Shown here: piece after piece, positions 55,101-63,879 of the stretch
Numbering within the stretch: the stretch's first letter is position 1
Layout: the number at the start of each line of letters is the position of its first letter
From: Mesostigma viride
Lineage: Eukaryota > Streptophyta > Mesostigmatophyceae > Mesostigmatales > Mesostigmataceae
Assembly (NCBI GenBank): GCA_009746045.1
Contig: RPFO01000436.1
Span: forward strand, 883,127-947,126
Direction: 5' to 3'
DNA length: 64,000 nucleotides
Position numbers and translations under genes: made by a program
Notes under the pieces: generated by a model
Told to the model about the DNA's origin: nothing
Database searches by the model: none
Seen by the model: the letters and a program-made list of their open reading frames with translations, nothing else

Positions 55101-55322
55101 CTACCACAACCCCATGCATGAATAAAATTCCGGGATATAAAGCAAGAAGGTATTCCCAAACAACCACACACATAGACTGTTGCCAACTGGCCAGCTGGCC
55201 AACTGGGCAGCAACGCTTACCGCATCCTTTGCGTCCAGACCCATCCCTTTGTCCTCCACCAGGTACTTGACCAGAGCCAGGTGGCCTTCCCCAGCAGCTA
55301 TGTGAAGAGCGTTGCAGCCAAA
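37165..55322 (-). CDS. Ankyrin-repeat protein gene, five exons seen, introns full of transposons
   Basis: Exons on the minus strand: 55,322-55,221, 53,074-52,973, 43,308-43,207 and 38,636-38,535, each exactly 102 bp and phase 0, then the terminal 37,248-37,165 with stop TGA. All have AG before and GTAAGC after, except the last. Each 102-bp exon encodes one 34-residue ankyrin repeat: 'ALHIAAGEGHLALVKYLVE', 'ALRVAATKGHLDLVKYLVE', 'MLHLAAEGGHLALVKYLVE', 'ALHLAAAGGHLDLVKYLVE'. The last exon has 'NVLYYAVNPAVVNYLVEQQ'. Exons 1 and 3, and 2 and 4, are most alike, including the first 30-40 intron bases, so a two-exon unit was duplicated. Upstream exons were not found. The product is presumably a protein-interaction repeat protein; the partner is unknown. 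Confidence 0.8.
37439..37686 (-). repeat. 31-bp minisatellite in last ankyrin-gene intron, 8 copies
   Basis: Eight units of 31 bp each contain 'GGTGAATAGGAGAGATATAT' and 'GTCGGGCACA', with only two or three substitutions overall. It lies between the exons at 38,535 and 37,248. Confidence 0.9.
38640..39389. other. Ankyrin-gene intron DNA, nothing further recognised
   Basis: This intron segment adjoins the exon at 38,636. I see no repeat shared with other parts of the window and no coding sequence. Confidence 0.4.
39390..43070 (-). mobile_element. Composite repeat element with expanded satellite (inverted relative of 50.5-52.6 kb)
   Basis: Read on the minus strand, the order is block A (43,060-42,885), satellite (42,875-41,180), block B (41,170-40,905), block A' (40,880-40,700), non-coding block C (40,690-39,670) and block B' (39,660-39,390). 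The plus-strand element at 50.5-52.6 kb has the same order A, short (GGGT)n, B, A', C, B'. Here the two B copies are clearly diverged from each other, so this copy is older. No coding sequence is recognisable in block C. It sits in the intron between the ankyrin exons at 43,207 and 38,636. Confidence 0.65.
41180..42873. repeat. (CCCA)n to (CCCG)n satellite, 1.7 kb
   Basis: From 41,180 to about 42,265 the unit is CCCA with scattered CCCCA and CCA variants and three short unique interruptions ('CTCTTTCAGCTA', at about 41,445, 41,900). From 42,265 to 42,840 it is only C and G, mostly CCCG. The minus strand is (GGGT)n/(GGGC)n with hundreds of G3 runs, so it has extreme G-quadruplex potential. The 567-codon open frame through it is an artefact. 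Confidence 0.9.
43440..44520. other. Ankyrin-gene intron DNA, nothing recognised
   Basis: Non-coding. It contains a (GT)n-rich stretch near 43,605-43,650. Confidence 0.35.
44520..44705. repeat. Inverted repeat partner of 53,745-53,935
   Basis: 'AGAGGATGTCAACCCAACTG', 'AGCATCTCCTGGGCGTGCTG' and 'CCTGCCGCCCCAGGAACACT' all recur as reverse complements at 53,745-53,935. Both copies lie in introns of the ankyrin gene on either side of the DIRS element. Confidence 0.75.
45242..46351 (+). CDS. DIRS-element ORF1 (Gag-like), 369 residues
   Basis: Intact ATG-to-TAA frame. The N-terminal roughly 90 residues ('MTSRVTAPGRNFIAKLKQAA', 'GRAKNVMGALEERAFVSDWD') look globular and charged. A Gly/Ala/Pro-rich linker follows at about 95-200. 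The C-terminal domain ('AVPVLLSNMLEAVLRGMLDY', 'LKMAGILDTMVTDLDYW') is alpha-helical in character, and the tail is basic and Asn-rich ('KKRQGGPSNNNK'). It stands where Gag-like ORF1 lies in DIRS elements and presumably binds the RNA. Copy 2 preserves the last 39 residues with one extra Gln. This is the only clearly intact frame of copy 1. Confidence 0.7.
   Translation: MTSRVTAPGRNFIAKLKQAAKEGCTPKEATTAVQKILGEGVWLERIKKLNMGRAKNVMGALEERAFVSDWDGEEDLVDVLAAQLGEANAEPDPPVSAGAVGTGGVPPSAGGSGGAGHGGAGAGEDDGARGAIDQAVADLDRNIGQLLGTETGYATPAGGLPSRPGNARTGGDIGDLIAAMSKLLDQAKTPAAASPAVATTAGRLARTKGVALSGHAVPVLLSNMLEAVLRGMLDYAESVGGKSIRASIMLPMQGGSTASGERRMLVLKMAGILDTMVTDLDYWATPRSEVVLELAAGDSLVKLITACQLVDVGSTSQKGTSSEMLPFQEGGAMLVSPAVGDAMSMGKLQHKLEKGPGKKRQGGPSNNNK
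46559..48676 (+). pseudogene. DIRS-element reverse transcriptase-RNase H, two in-frame stops
   Basis: One reading frame with TAG at 47,177 and TAA at 47,741. RT motifs: 'GVGKPDGRTRLIVDNR', motif A 'VSDLDSYYNRLRLP' just before the TAG, motif B-like 'QCVHHSVLYR' and catalytic 'VAIDDLHF' (about 47,514-47,530). RNase H motifs: 'VVASDASSSGGGVVY' (Asp), 'HINVKEAIAAMQGVEW' (Glu), 'VVRLVDSSAVVGAF' (Asp) and 'DHNPADKASR'. This is the DIRS-type RNase H. The TAG is shared with copy 2, whereas at the TAA site copy 2 has CAT (His). The frame ends at TGA 48,674-48,676 and overlaps the recombinase frame. Confidence 0.8.
48519..49428 (+). pseudogene. DIRS-element tyrosine recombinase, with stop and frameshift
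   Basis: The frame overlaps the end of the RNase H region. It reads 'DPADVEAIFCECISAVYHAG', meets TAA at 48,738-48,740 and continues in the same frame with 'CKYVKAGLHLYFPDLVRNW' and 'FQQYLRICEALGLRVRDV' (first catalytic Arg). A one-base frameshift near 49,115-49,125 then leads to 'FSFHSLRHGGATH' (His-x2-Arg) and 'RGRWAW', and finally to 'SVTRYIGLH' with the Tyr nucleophile. Stop and frameshift are identical in copy 2. Function in the family: site-specific recombination of the circular cDNA into the genome. Confidence 0.8.
49429..49500. repeat. (AATG)n/(AAAT)n microsatellite
   Basis: Begins within the last codon region of the recombinase ('CTGTAAATGAATGAATG') and runs to 49,500 with AATG and AAAT units. 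AATG units also occur at the other end of the element (44,948-44,964). Confidence 0.85.
49660..50290. repeat. Degenerate AT-rich tandem repeat
   Basis: About nine to ten loosely conserved units of 55-65 bp share 'AAAACATTTAAAT', 'AAAATATTTAAATG' or 'AAAGCATTCAAATATATTTG'. Strongly diverged, no coding potential. Confidence 0.6.
50340..50440. repeat. Dispersed repeat terminus, inverted copy of 30.86-30.94 kb
   Basis: 'CACTGAGGCCTTATGCTCAC' and 'CATTCCACCCCATGTTCC' are the reverse complement of the block near 30,860-30,935; both are near TTAATTAA repeats. It is probably the end of a dispersed element. Confidence 0.6.
50516..52641 (+). mobile_element. Non-coding element with two identical 334-bp terminal-type repeats
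   Basis: Order: block A (50,516-50,712), short (GGGT)n, repeat B (50,736-51,069), block A' (51,070-51,262), non-coding C (51,263-52,304) and repeat B' (52,305-52,638). B and B' are both 334 bp, start TGAAAAGAGG, end CTCAGCA, and show no difference that I can see. This suggests LTRs of a recent TRIM/LARD-like insertion; the TG...CA ends support that, but no target-site duplication, primer-binding site or coding sequence is evident. The older inverted relative at 39.4-43.1 kb has the same internal order including block A, so the transposed unit may extend beyond the B repeats. It lies in the ankyrin-gene intron. Confidence 0.7.
53200..53740. other. Ankyrin-gene intron DNA, nothing recognised
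   Basis: No family or repeat identified. Small open frames on both strands are not convincing. Confidence 0.35.
53745..53935. repeat. Inverted repeat partner of 44,520-44,705
   Basis: Reverse complement of the intronic block at 44.5-44.7 kb ('CAGTGTTCCTGGGGCGGCAG', 'CAGCACGCCCAGGAGATGCT'). Similarity is high with small indels. Confidence 0.75.
54699..55058 (+). CDS. Hypothetical open frame inside ankyrin-gene intron
   Basis: A 119-codon frame on the strand opposite the ankyrin gene. Its second half ('WLIVVCESVDHELHLPASVV', 'EERVGNRLAHKYINKFNGQY') has ordinary protein composition. A possible acceptor, 'TTTTCCCGTGGAACAG', precedes position 54,719. No family is recognised; it could be an exon of a mobile element or chance. 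Confidence 0.25.
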   Translation: MFSRGTGANLLSKYCFRDRSATWLKHTTLLNKDRTAAPATPLATQPQTLWLIVVCESVDHELHLPASVVVEERVGNRLAHKYINKFNGQYHVAMGALHGEHVRVEANAVAHYTDATEMA

Positions 55323-55329
55323 CTGTTTT

Positions 55330-57090
55330 ACACAAAGGTGCACACATTGGATCAAGCCCAGGTCATCTCGTGTCGAGAGAGGGTAACGACAGGACACCCA
55401 AACCACCACAACAACCACAACAATGGCAACGACCACCACAGAAACGGCGGCAAAGGAGCCAGAGCGGGGCATGAAACAGACCAGTGGAGCTGCCAGTGGA
55501 CATGACATGAGACGCTCCAGGCGGAAAGTACGGAGGCTTTGCAAAAATGCAAGGATACCTCATTTGCAAGCTGAAACGGGGTCGATGTTGAACCTATAGT
55601 ACTGAGTATGGGTATCACTATGCTATAGTAGTATGAAAGTACCGTTCTGTTGAAAATAGTACTAACCTTGGATAAATGTGTGCTTGGTGTCTAAGATCAC
55701 CGTTGGGCTCTTGGTATGTTGCATATAACATGCCACAGCACAAACGAGACAAGTTCATGAGAGAGGGCTGGGTGCTTCCCAAGCCATGCCTGCATCCCAG
55801 CACGGCCTAGCTGTTTAGGACGAGAAGAAAGGGTTTTAAATGTCACGCCCATGGAAAGGCTGCTTGCGTGCCTTGGCCATAGTTGTATTCAAGAAGGATT
55901 GGGCAAGATGTGTCCATCACAGCAGAGAAGAAAAAATTAACACTTCGTCTGTGAACTAATTAGGGTCGTGGTCCGTAATTTTTTGTAGAATGCAGAATCG
56001 CGCCAAATGTGGGCGCCGGGGCGCCGAGCCGAATCTGGAGAAACAGTTGGTTAGGACCCGCGATCCAATGTTGAGCTATTTGTTTATATTTTTTATATTT
56101 TGTTTTTGATAGGGCACCATGAGGCTTCAGCCCATAGCCCGGCCCTAGGATGCACCATGCAATGCGTCAAATGTGCCGTGCATGTCGAACGGACGTCTAG
56201 GCTGCCATGGCCCATCCTCTCTATTTTGGGATGATATGGTGTTGAGATGGGCACATAGGACATGCTTTTGCACAAGAAATATTATTACTAAAGCTATACA
56301 ATATAGGGCACAATGAGGGTCCAGCCCATAGGATGCACCATGCTATATGAACAAATGCAAAGACAACCCACCGTGGTGCAGCGACATTGTCAATACACAA
56401 GACAGCAACACGTGTAAATCCACGTGTGCAAGTCCACATCTTTTGACGTAGTAAGGTATAGTGTTTGCCCGCGATTCGGTAAGCATGGCATGGCATGGCA
56501 TGCTCCCCAAGGGACCGCACACACACACACATTTGCACGGCCGGGGCTGTCACGGAGCACTGCAGGCAGTAAGTGCCTGTGATGCGTATTGCACGCAACT
56601 ATGAGGAATCCACAGCCTCTATTCTAAACACACACAAGGATCATGCATGAGAATGACAGTCGTGAATTTCCGCGCGCTTGACTTTGCTCAAAAGCCTCAA
56701 TACCAATTTAGTTGCATAGTTTATGACAAGGTGTTGCTGTTAAAGGTAGCACATGAACAGCATGGCAAGATAAACAAGCAACAGTGGACACTCATACCCA
56801 GTTCCCTAAACCTCTGCCCTGTTTGGGTGACTTGCAAGGCTTGCCTGTGACATGGGCAACGTAGCAGGAACTGTCATGCATCTCACAGAAAGCACATGCG
56901 TTACACGACTGGGAACAGCGGCAGAGCGCAGCACTACGTAATAACCTGCCTTGAAGTTACACTGGCCAGGTGCCGTTACGTATAAACAAGAAAAAACTGG
57001 CAGCGTTTAAAAACCAAATGATGCCATAAGCCTTCTCCCACCCGGATGATTTAATTTTCCTACGCCTCAACACACAGAGTTATCAGCGCG
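55330..57090. other. Non-coding DNA upstream of the ankyrin exons
   Basis: No further ankyrin exon could be found. Two related segments near 56,100-56,170 and 56,305-56,345 share 'GGGTCCAGCCCATAG' or 'GGCTTCAGCCCATAG' and 'GGATGCACCATGC', a short duplication. The rest shows nothing recognisable. Confidence 0.4.
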
Positions 57091-57092
57091 CA

Positions 57093-57240
57093 TTAGCTGC
57101 TAGAGGTCCCGTCCTCCGCGGGCCACCTTTTCTTGAGCACCGACTCAACCTCAGCCGGCAGCGGCACAGCCTGGCCGGGCGAGGTCTTCTCCCACTGCTT
57201 AAGGTTCACTATCCATCGCCTCGAGTGAAATCTGAATTCC
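57093..57240 (-). CDS. Possible terminal exon of an unidentified gene
   Basis: On the minus strand the frame reads 'FHSRRWIVNLKQWEKTSPGQ', then 'VPLPAEVESVLKKRWPAEDG' and stops after Thr-Ser-Ser-Ser at 57,093. The charged, non-repetitive composition with Trp looks like the real end of a protein. Upstream, the frame runs into repeat family M (57,340-57,430), so either the exon starts below that or this is the 3' coding end of a mobile element. I do not recognise it. Confidence 0.3.
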
Positions 57241-57339
57241 TTGATGCTCCTTGCTACAACTGCAAGGCCCCTCGACCAAGCCGGACCCCATGTGATAAGG
57301 GTCTCTCGTCCAACACGCCCGCAAAAATCCTGATCCATT

Positions 57340-57960
57340 TCTGGCCTTGCTTGGCATGCATCACCACAAAACACAAACTTTATAACAATATGCGTCCTAG
57401 CTCTATACGGTGGGATAACACAGACTTGTGTACCACATGGCGGGAAACCGATCTACTATCGCAGACTGGGGCTAAAAAATCGACCACGAAATTTATTTTG
57501 AGTAGCACAATCGACAGATCTCCGCGAGAGGATCCTCAATCATGACTTAGATACTGGAATGTCCGTTTTCAGCTGAGTGATAGTGGGCCTACAAGACAGG
57601 TAAAAATGGATGTGTGCTCGCCCCTTTGCATAAATTGGGCCCAAGTCAAGGCAGGCCAAGTAGGCGGGTCCATTCTCAAGTAGCGCATCGACAGATCTCA
57701 ATGAACGCAGAATCTGAAGCTCACATGCCTTGAATGGTCGATATTTGGACGACAGGGGCCAAAACCCGACACGCCCAACGCCAGAAATTACTTAACTCGC
57801 AAAAATGTGCTTTTTTTACAAGGCAGAACGGTTTCCTGCCACTAGCATCACATGGCCATCTGAATTCTAGGGTGAGCACATTACACGAGTTAGCAGGGCC
57901 AGCCCACAACAGTTGCGCCCCTGCTCCACCCCCTTTTGTTAGGGTGGCTGGGTGGGAGGA
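57340..57960. repeat. Dispersed repeat M, diverged pieces
   Basis: 'GGCATGCATCACCACAAAAC' and 'AGCTCTATACGGTGGGATAA' near 57,350-57,420, and 'GGGTGAGCACATTAC' with 'CAGGGCCAGCCCACAACAG' near 57,870-57,915, match the direct repeats at 59,957-60,180 and 60,372-60,565. The material between the pieces is not shared. Confidence 0.6.
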
Positions 57961-57979
57961 AATACAAACAACAGGGTGA

Positions 57980-58900
57980 AGTGAGTCTTCTCGAGCCGCT
58001 TGCGGCGTCTGAGAAATGAAATCTTGTCCGCAGGGGTCTTAAGGTGAGAAGGAGCGGGGGCGCCCCTGCCTTACCCCGCGCGCGGGGAAGGCGGTGGGCG
58101 ACCAGCTCGATCTCACCATTATTAAGGCCCATGCGACCCAAGGATTTCTCTCTCAAACGCACGCGTAAGCTTCTCGGAATTCTCACCTTCCTCCATGTCG
58201 AAGTTCTTGACGATCACGTTGCATGAGGCTGCGCTTGGCGAGCTCGGTCTCCTCGCGGAGGTCGAGCGTCTGCTGCTGGAGCTGCGGTGCTGCGACAGCG
58301 GAGGTGGTGAAGGTGGTGTGCTGCTTAAGCATGTCCGCCCAGGTCGGGATGGGAGGAGCATCGCCAGCCATGCAGCTGGGGCGGGCTTGGCGGCAATGTC
58401 CTTCACCGCCAGGGCGGTGAGGCGTGCGGTGTTTTGCAGGACCTCGATGGCGATGGCATTGTCCTTAAGGTGCTGGTCGATGTCGCGGAGCTGGGCGGTG
58501 ATGGAGTCAGTGGATCGAGGCGGAGGGGGTAGCCGGGAGGTGGAGGCGAGGAGGGTGGCGGTGGCGGTGGGGATGGTGGGGAGCTCAGCTAGCAGCCAGC
58601 GCGCGACCCACAGCTGCCACATCGATCTGCAGCGAGGGGCGTCACGTGCTGTGAGATGGCTTCGTGGAGGTGGAGGAGGAGGGTGGATTCGGTCAAGGGC
58701 CGGGATGGGTTTCCAGAGGTCCGCGGAAGCACGCTGAAGGATGGAAAAGAGAGCTGCAAGCTGAAGGCGCGGTCGCGACCAGCCAGACAGGTCAGGGGCG
58801 CGGGGCTGAAACTGACCGTCAGACTGGCTGCGGAAGCATTGGTGGCGTTGGAGGCGCTGGCACAGGTCAAGAAGGGAGGCATATGACCCATAAAACAGGA
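57980..58900 (-). pseudogene. L1-like ORF1 N-terminal/coiled-coil fragment
   Basis: The minus-strand frame 58,622-58,122 has 'ITAQLRDIDQHLKDNAIAIE' and 'TARLTALAVKDIAAKPAP', a coiled-coil-like region. It then shifts to another frame with 'PPIPTWADMLKQHTTF', 'DLREETELAKRSLMQ' and back to 'NVIVKNFDMEEGENSEKLTR'. The last block is the start of an RNA-recognition fold seen in many L1-type ORF1 proteins. At least two frameshifts are needed, so it is a pseudogene. It may be the upstream part of the family whose C-terminal pieces lie at 26.2 and 31.8 kb. Confidence 0.5.
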
Positions 58901-59233
58901 GCTCTAGTATCCGGATGTGTGGCCAGTCGAAATAGCCGGGTCTGTTGACGTCGAAGGTGGAAAATAACCCGTCAACGTCAAAGTCGTACTCAGACCAGCT
59001 AGGAGTTCTGTTGGGCGGCTGCGTTTGGGCTCAGGCGAGGCTGAAGGCGAGGCCGCATGAAGCCCGGGAGGGTGCGGGGCGATCGACCGCCAGTGCGCGA
59101 CTGCATGAGTGTCACCGCTGCCTGCCGGACTTGAGGGCGAAGCTGCGGCTGGAGCTGCATGCAGACGTATTTTCATGGCCTAGCGCAGCCGCCAGGCTGC
59201 GTTGCGTCGAGGAGCGTTTGCTCGTCATATATT

Positions 59234-59372
59234 GCGTAATAGCTTCGGAAAATTATATCAGCGTGCGCGTCTTAGAAAGACGAAGTGATTGTGATATTCA
59301 CAGCCGAATTCGGTGCCCAAACGTGAAAGTTATGAGCTCCGCCGTCAGCCATGCATGGCTACCTCGTGGCTC
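59234..59372. repeat. Inverted copy of the repeat at 3.14-3.30 kb
   Basis: Reverse complement with scattered substitutions: 'GCGTGCGCGTCTTAGAAAGA', 'TGTGATATTCACAGCCGAAT', 'GAGCTCCGCCGTCAGCCATG'. It is followed at 59,380-59,433 by a LINE 3' end ('AGCTTGGACCGGTAGGATTG') that matches 3480-3600 and 4240-4350 in reverse. Confidence 0.7.
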
Positions 59373-59433
59373 GTGGCTCGTGGCACTTTGTAGATAGCCT
59401 GTAGATAGCTTGGACCGGTAGGATTGCGTGCAC

Positions 59434-59957
59434 CCATCCATCCATCCATCCATCCATCCATCCATCCATCCATCCATCCATCCATCCATCCATCCATCCA
59501 TCCATCCATCCATCCATCCATCCATCCATCCATCCATCCATCCATCCATCCATCCATCCATCCATCCATCCATCCATCCATCCATCCATCCATCCATCCA
59601 TCCATCCATCCATCCATCCATCCATCCATCCATCCATCCATCCATCCATCCATCCATCCATCCATCCATCCATCCATCCATCCATCCATCCATCCATCCA
59701 TCCATCCATCCATCCATCCATCCATCCATCCATCCATCCATCCATCCATCCATCCATCCATCCATCCATCCATCCATCCATCCATCCATCCATCCATCCA
59801 TCCATCCATCCATCCATCCATCCATCCATCCATCCATCCATCCATCCATCCATCCATCCATCCATCCATCCATCCATCCATCCATCCATCCATCCATCCA
59901 TCCATCCATCCATCCATCCATCCATCCATCCATCCATCCATCCATCCATCCATCCAT
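59434..59957. repeat. (CATC)n microsatellite, about 131 copies
   Basis: Perfect CATC array of 524 bp, the longest in the window. It directly follows a LINE 3' untranslated fragment in plus orientation, as expected if CATC is the 3' tail of that family. The open frames through it are artefacts. Confidence 0.95.
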
Positions 59958-60565
59958 TTCTGGCCTTGCCTTGCTTTGCATGCATCACCACAAAACATCA
60001 AATTTATTACAATATGTGTGCTAGCTCTATACGGTGGAATAACACAGACATGTCTACCAGATGGCAACACGGCCATCTGTATGCTAGGGTGAGCACACTA
60101 TGTGAATGTGCAGGGCCAGCCCACAGCAGCTGTGCCCCTGCTCTACCCCTTTTGCCAGGGTGGGTGGGTGGGAGGCAAAAGAAACAACCTGCTTCCCTAG
60201 AATGGAAGCCTACCTTTTATGGCAACCAACTTGCCCAGCCAACCACAATATGGGTGGCATGGGTTCGGGTGCCAGCACAAACCTTAAGTTTTTTTCCCTT
60301 TTTGAGCTATAAGGGGTTGCATTCTCAGCTCAGCAGGTTAGTCATAGATAAAATGACCATAGCTCACCAATCCATTTCTGGCCTTGCTTTGCTTTGCATG
60401 CATCAGCACAAAACATAAAATTTATTACAATATGTGTGCTAGCTCAATACGGTAGAACAGCACAGACTTGTCTACCAGATGGCCACACGGTCATCTGAAT
60501 GCTAGGGTGAGCACACTACGTGAATGTGCAGGGCACACCCACAGCAGCTGTGCCCCTGCGCTGCC
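59957..60565 (-). repeat. Direct repeats M flanking DIRS-like terminal sequence
   Basis: M copies at 59,957-60,180 and 60,372-60,565 ('TTTCTGGCCTTGC', 'CATGCATCACCACAAAAC', 'GCTAGGGTGAGCACACTA') enclose 60,180-60,372. The enclosed part is the reverse complement of the left terminal region of DIRS copy 1 (44,965-45,160). In the orientation of DIRS copy 2 this places an L-type repeat just beyond its 3' end. Confidence 0.65.
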
Positions 60566-60799
60566 CACATCTCCTTACATGGCTAACAGCCAAAAATACG
60601 TACGACATGCAAAGAAGAAAACTTAACTACACTAGCTATGGGGTACTTAGTTGGTTCACCCTTGGGTCACCAAAATCGTTCCCACCCTGATCTCCCAAGC
60701 AGGGGTGAGGTCAGTTGATAGCTAAAAGACGAGAGATGAAAACTGGAGACGTCAAAACACGACGCCACCGAAGTGACGCTGGAACTCGGCAGCGTCAAA

Positions 60800-61710
60800 A
60801 CTCCGGGCCTGGGCCCAGAAAGCCGCCGGGATGACTCCCCCCCAGGAGGCTGCGATGGAGTCCAATGTAGCGCGTGACCGAGAGGGCCCAAGCCCACCGA
60901 CCGCGCAGCTGAATGGCCTCCGGTGACTTGCCAGCAATGGCGTCGTGCGCGGCCCCCCCCGTGCCGGAGGCTGTGAAAAGAAAACATGCCCGGGATGCCC
61001 ATGCGGGCCTGCACAGCTCCCACTGCTGCCTAGCCTGGCTGCACGTTCAACCCCGAAAAAAAGGGTATCCGGGGGCTGGCCAGCCGTCAAACGTCTCAGG
61101 AGCCACAAAGAAAGTCGATCCCGACGAGGGCGTGCTGGGCCGCCCCCTGCGCAGTCTTGGGGTTGCTCAGCACAAGGCCGCTGACAGTGGGCCCTGGCTC
61201 GAGAATGGGGTGGCCAGGATGAGCCACATCCCTAACCCGCAGCCCTAGCGCCTCGCAAATGCGTAAATACTGCTGGAAAGCAATAATAATCAACGCACAC
61301 AAATGCATCTGTCGACATGAAACTAGCAACAGGGCAGTGAAATAGCAAAGGCGCCAGGCCATAGGGGGAGGGGTGACAGCTGGAACAAGCCGCTGCCACC
61401 CCGCGAGCGTGTGGTCCGCAAGAACCCAGTTCCGAACAATGTCGGGGTAGTACAGGTGCAGACAGGCCTTGGCGTGCTGGCATAAGGTTTAAACGCTCCC
61501 ACCCCCGGCATGGTAGACAGCAGAAATACACTCACAGAAAATGGCCTCCACGTCAGCCGGGTCGACACGGCCAGGCGGCGCCCATGCCACGTAGGCAGCC
61601 ACCACACGCCGGCAGGCAGTCAAGGTAGAAACGGGGTTGAGAGCGCCCTTCGAAAGTGCCAAGTCCCGTCGGCGCCGCCCCCCGAGGCCCAGGGCTGGGG
61701 TGCACGTCAC
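60800..61710 (-). pseudogene. DIRS copy 2 tyrosine recombinase
   Basis: Contains 'DPADVEAIFCECISAVYHAG', the same in-frame TAA (61,489-61,491), 'FQQYLRICEALGLRVRDV', the same frameshift before 'APETFDGW', then 'GIPGMFSFHSLRHGG'. A further indel after the last motif ('GGGGGGCCGCGCACGACGCC') disrupts the stretch before 'GRW' and the Tyr. Copy-specific damage is therefore added to the shared defects. Confidence 0.75.
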
Positions 61711-62330
61711 GGCACCGGGTCAAGTCAGGAATCCAAGCGCCACGCCGACTGGCCTTGTCAGCTGGGTTGTGGTCGGTAGCCACCCAGACCCAGTGGCTGT
61801 GCGTGTCAGCAGCCAGTGACAGTGCGCAGTAGCGTCGAACCAGCTGGTTGAGGCGGTAGGACCATGACCGCCCTCCGACAAACGCCCCCACCACAGCACT
61901 AGAGTCCACTAGGCGGACGACACGCTTACCTCGACACCTCTTGGTCCGGCGCGGTCACTCCACCCCCTGCGTCGCAGCGATCGCCTCCTTGACGTTGATG
62001 TGGTTAGGTTGCCCCTGCCACCTGTATGTAGGATAGTGCCGTACGCCAGAGGCCACCAACCAGGTTCTAGTCTCCCTCCTCCATGCGCTGCAGATCCCAG
62101 TCTTCCCCAGACGTTAACTCTGTCGTGCGCCACCCCCGCACCTCGCGCAGGGATGCCACCAGGGTGCAATCGGCCCCAGGCAGGTCCTGTAGACCACCCC
62201 ACCGTCGGAGCTGCTCGCATCACTTGCGACGACCCGGTCGGAAAGGGGCCGGGCCCTGGCAGCCCTCAAAAAGGGGGCCAGGTCGATCGCCGCCTGAAGC
62301 TTCTGACGACCCCCACAGGGAGCCACCAGC
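61553..62330 (-). pseudogene. DIRS copy 2 RNase H, frameshifted
   Basis: The pieces 'FLRAARARPLSDRVVASDAS', 'VDSSAVVGAFVGGRSWSYRL' and 'WVATDHNPADKASRRG' are present but spread over different frames. Frame breaks occur near 62,270-62,300, 62,170 and 61,910-61,960, where copy 1 is open. Confidence 0.75.
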
Positions 62331-63669
62331 GGCGCCCAGTCAGGGAGGCGTTCATGGCTGCTAGCAGCCGATACATCTCAGACCACACCGAGAGCATGGG
62401 GCGGCACAGCAAATACATCCACACCCACTTCCCAAGCCCAGAACTCAGTTCGTGGTAGTATGTAAATCCGGGATCCAAGATTCTATGAGTAGCAGCGATA
62501 ACCGCCACCACACGCTCAGGAACAGGCACCACGTCAACATGCCGTTGGTGGATGACACCCACCGCCTGCACACCAGTCTGCTCGGCTGTCGCCCGTACCA
62601 CCTTGTCAGACTTCTGCACCAGCCCAACAGCGGCGTAGGCAGCCTGAACACAATCTAGCTGATGATTCACCCCATCCACCGACGCACAGTGGGTGAAATG
62701 GAGGTCATAGATCGCCACAGCATGCATACCTTCCAGATCCTGCCGAGATTCGAAGCACGGCGAGGGCGCCAAGGGCGCAGCAGGGTCCTCCTCCATCCTC
62801 AGCCGGACGGTCTGCCCCGCCTCGTTAGCCTCCGCCACCAGGATCAGCGCTGACATGTCGATGCTCAGCCCACGACTAGCCTTCAACGGGGGCTTGGGGC
62901 CACAGCGGTACAGCACAGAATGGTGCACACACTGGGCCACCGTGACGGCCAGCTTGCTCCCAATTGGCCAGCACAACATCCACGGCCACACCTTCTGACG
63001 CGGCCCACTCAGAGCCACCAGATCCGACCACACCGGCATCCAGGCACACTACCGCCGCATCCAAACGGGCAGGCGGAGTCTGTTGTAGTAGGAATCCAGA
63101 TCAGATACGCCCCCAAAGACATCCTTGCCAGCGCGCGCGGGCAGATCGCAAATCACGCCAAGGTGTGGGAGAAAAGCGGGCATAGGATCTGGTAGTGGCA
63201 TGTTGCCACGTCGGTTGTCCACAATCAGCCGTATACGGCCGTCGGGCTTTCCGACCCCAAAAGTGCCGTTCACCACAGGCGGCTCATCCTCAGGAAATCC
63301 GCCCAACATCCCCTGCTCAACACACACCGTGCAAACGCGCGCAAACTCCTCCATGCTACACCCCCACGAGATCCGCATCGACTTCTGCAAGATCCGCTCT
63401 GCTGGGCTCAGCGTACGTACCATCCTACTCTCACCATTTAAAATCGCTCCCCAAGAGGAGGGTAGTAAATTCAGCACGTCCACTTGGCCGCCTTCCCCCA
63501 CACCAGGCAAAGCCAAGCGTGCAGCTACTAACCGATCGTAAGGGGCTCCTTTAGTATATAACTCACCCCCATCCACTACAGATCCTGCCATGGCCGCTAC
63601 GGAACCGCCGTTCCGGCGGACAAAGGACCTGCAAGCATCATCGATCCCGTCTAGGGCCACCTGCTGCAT
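62266..63669 (-). pseudogene. DIRS copy 2 reverse transcriptase, catalytic Asp lost
   Basis: Same frame as copy 1 with the shared TAG at 63,049-63,051. At the catalytic motif it reads 'AIYDLHF' (about 62,697-62,717) where copy 1 has 'AIDDLHF': the first of the two metal-binding aspartates is Tyr. At the position of copy 1's TAA (47,741) copy 2 has CAT. The frame breaks after 'GRRWWLPVG' near 62,300. Confidence 0.8.
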
Positions 63670-63879
63670 CGGCCCGGGCACACGGGCTGACGATTCAGCA
63701 GGCGGGTCTGGCCCTCCCCCCCCCCATCCAGTCTAACGCCCTAACCGCTTGACAGGCTAGTGTGCGAGCATTAAAAGCCCGACTCATCCTATCGCGCCTA
63801 CGGCCTGAGCATACCTGCGGCCACCCACCACGAGCTGAGAGCGGCGCTGGAAGAGGTAGTGGAAGAAAGTACTGCTCCC

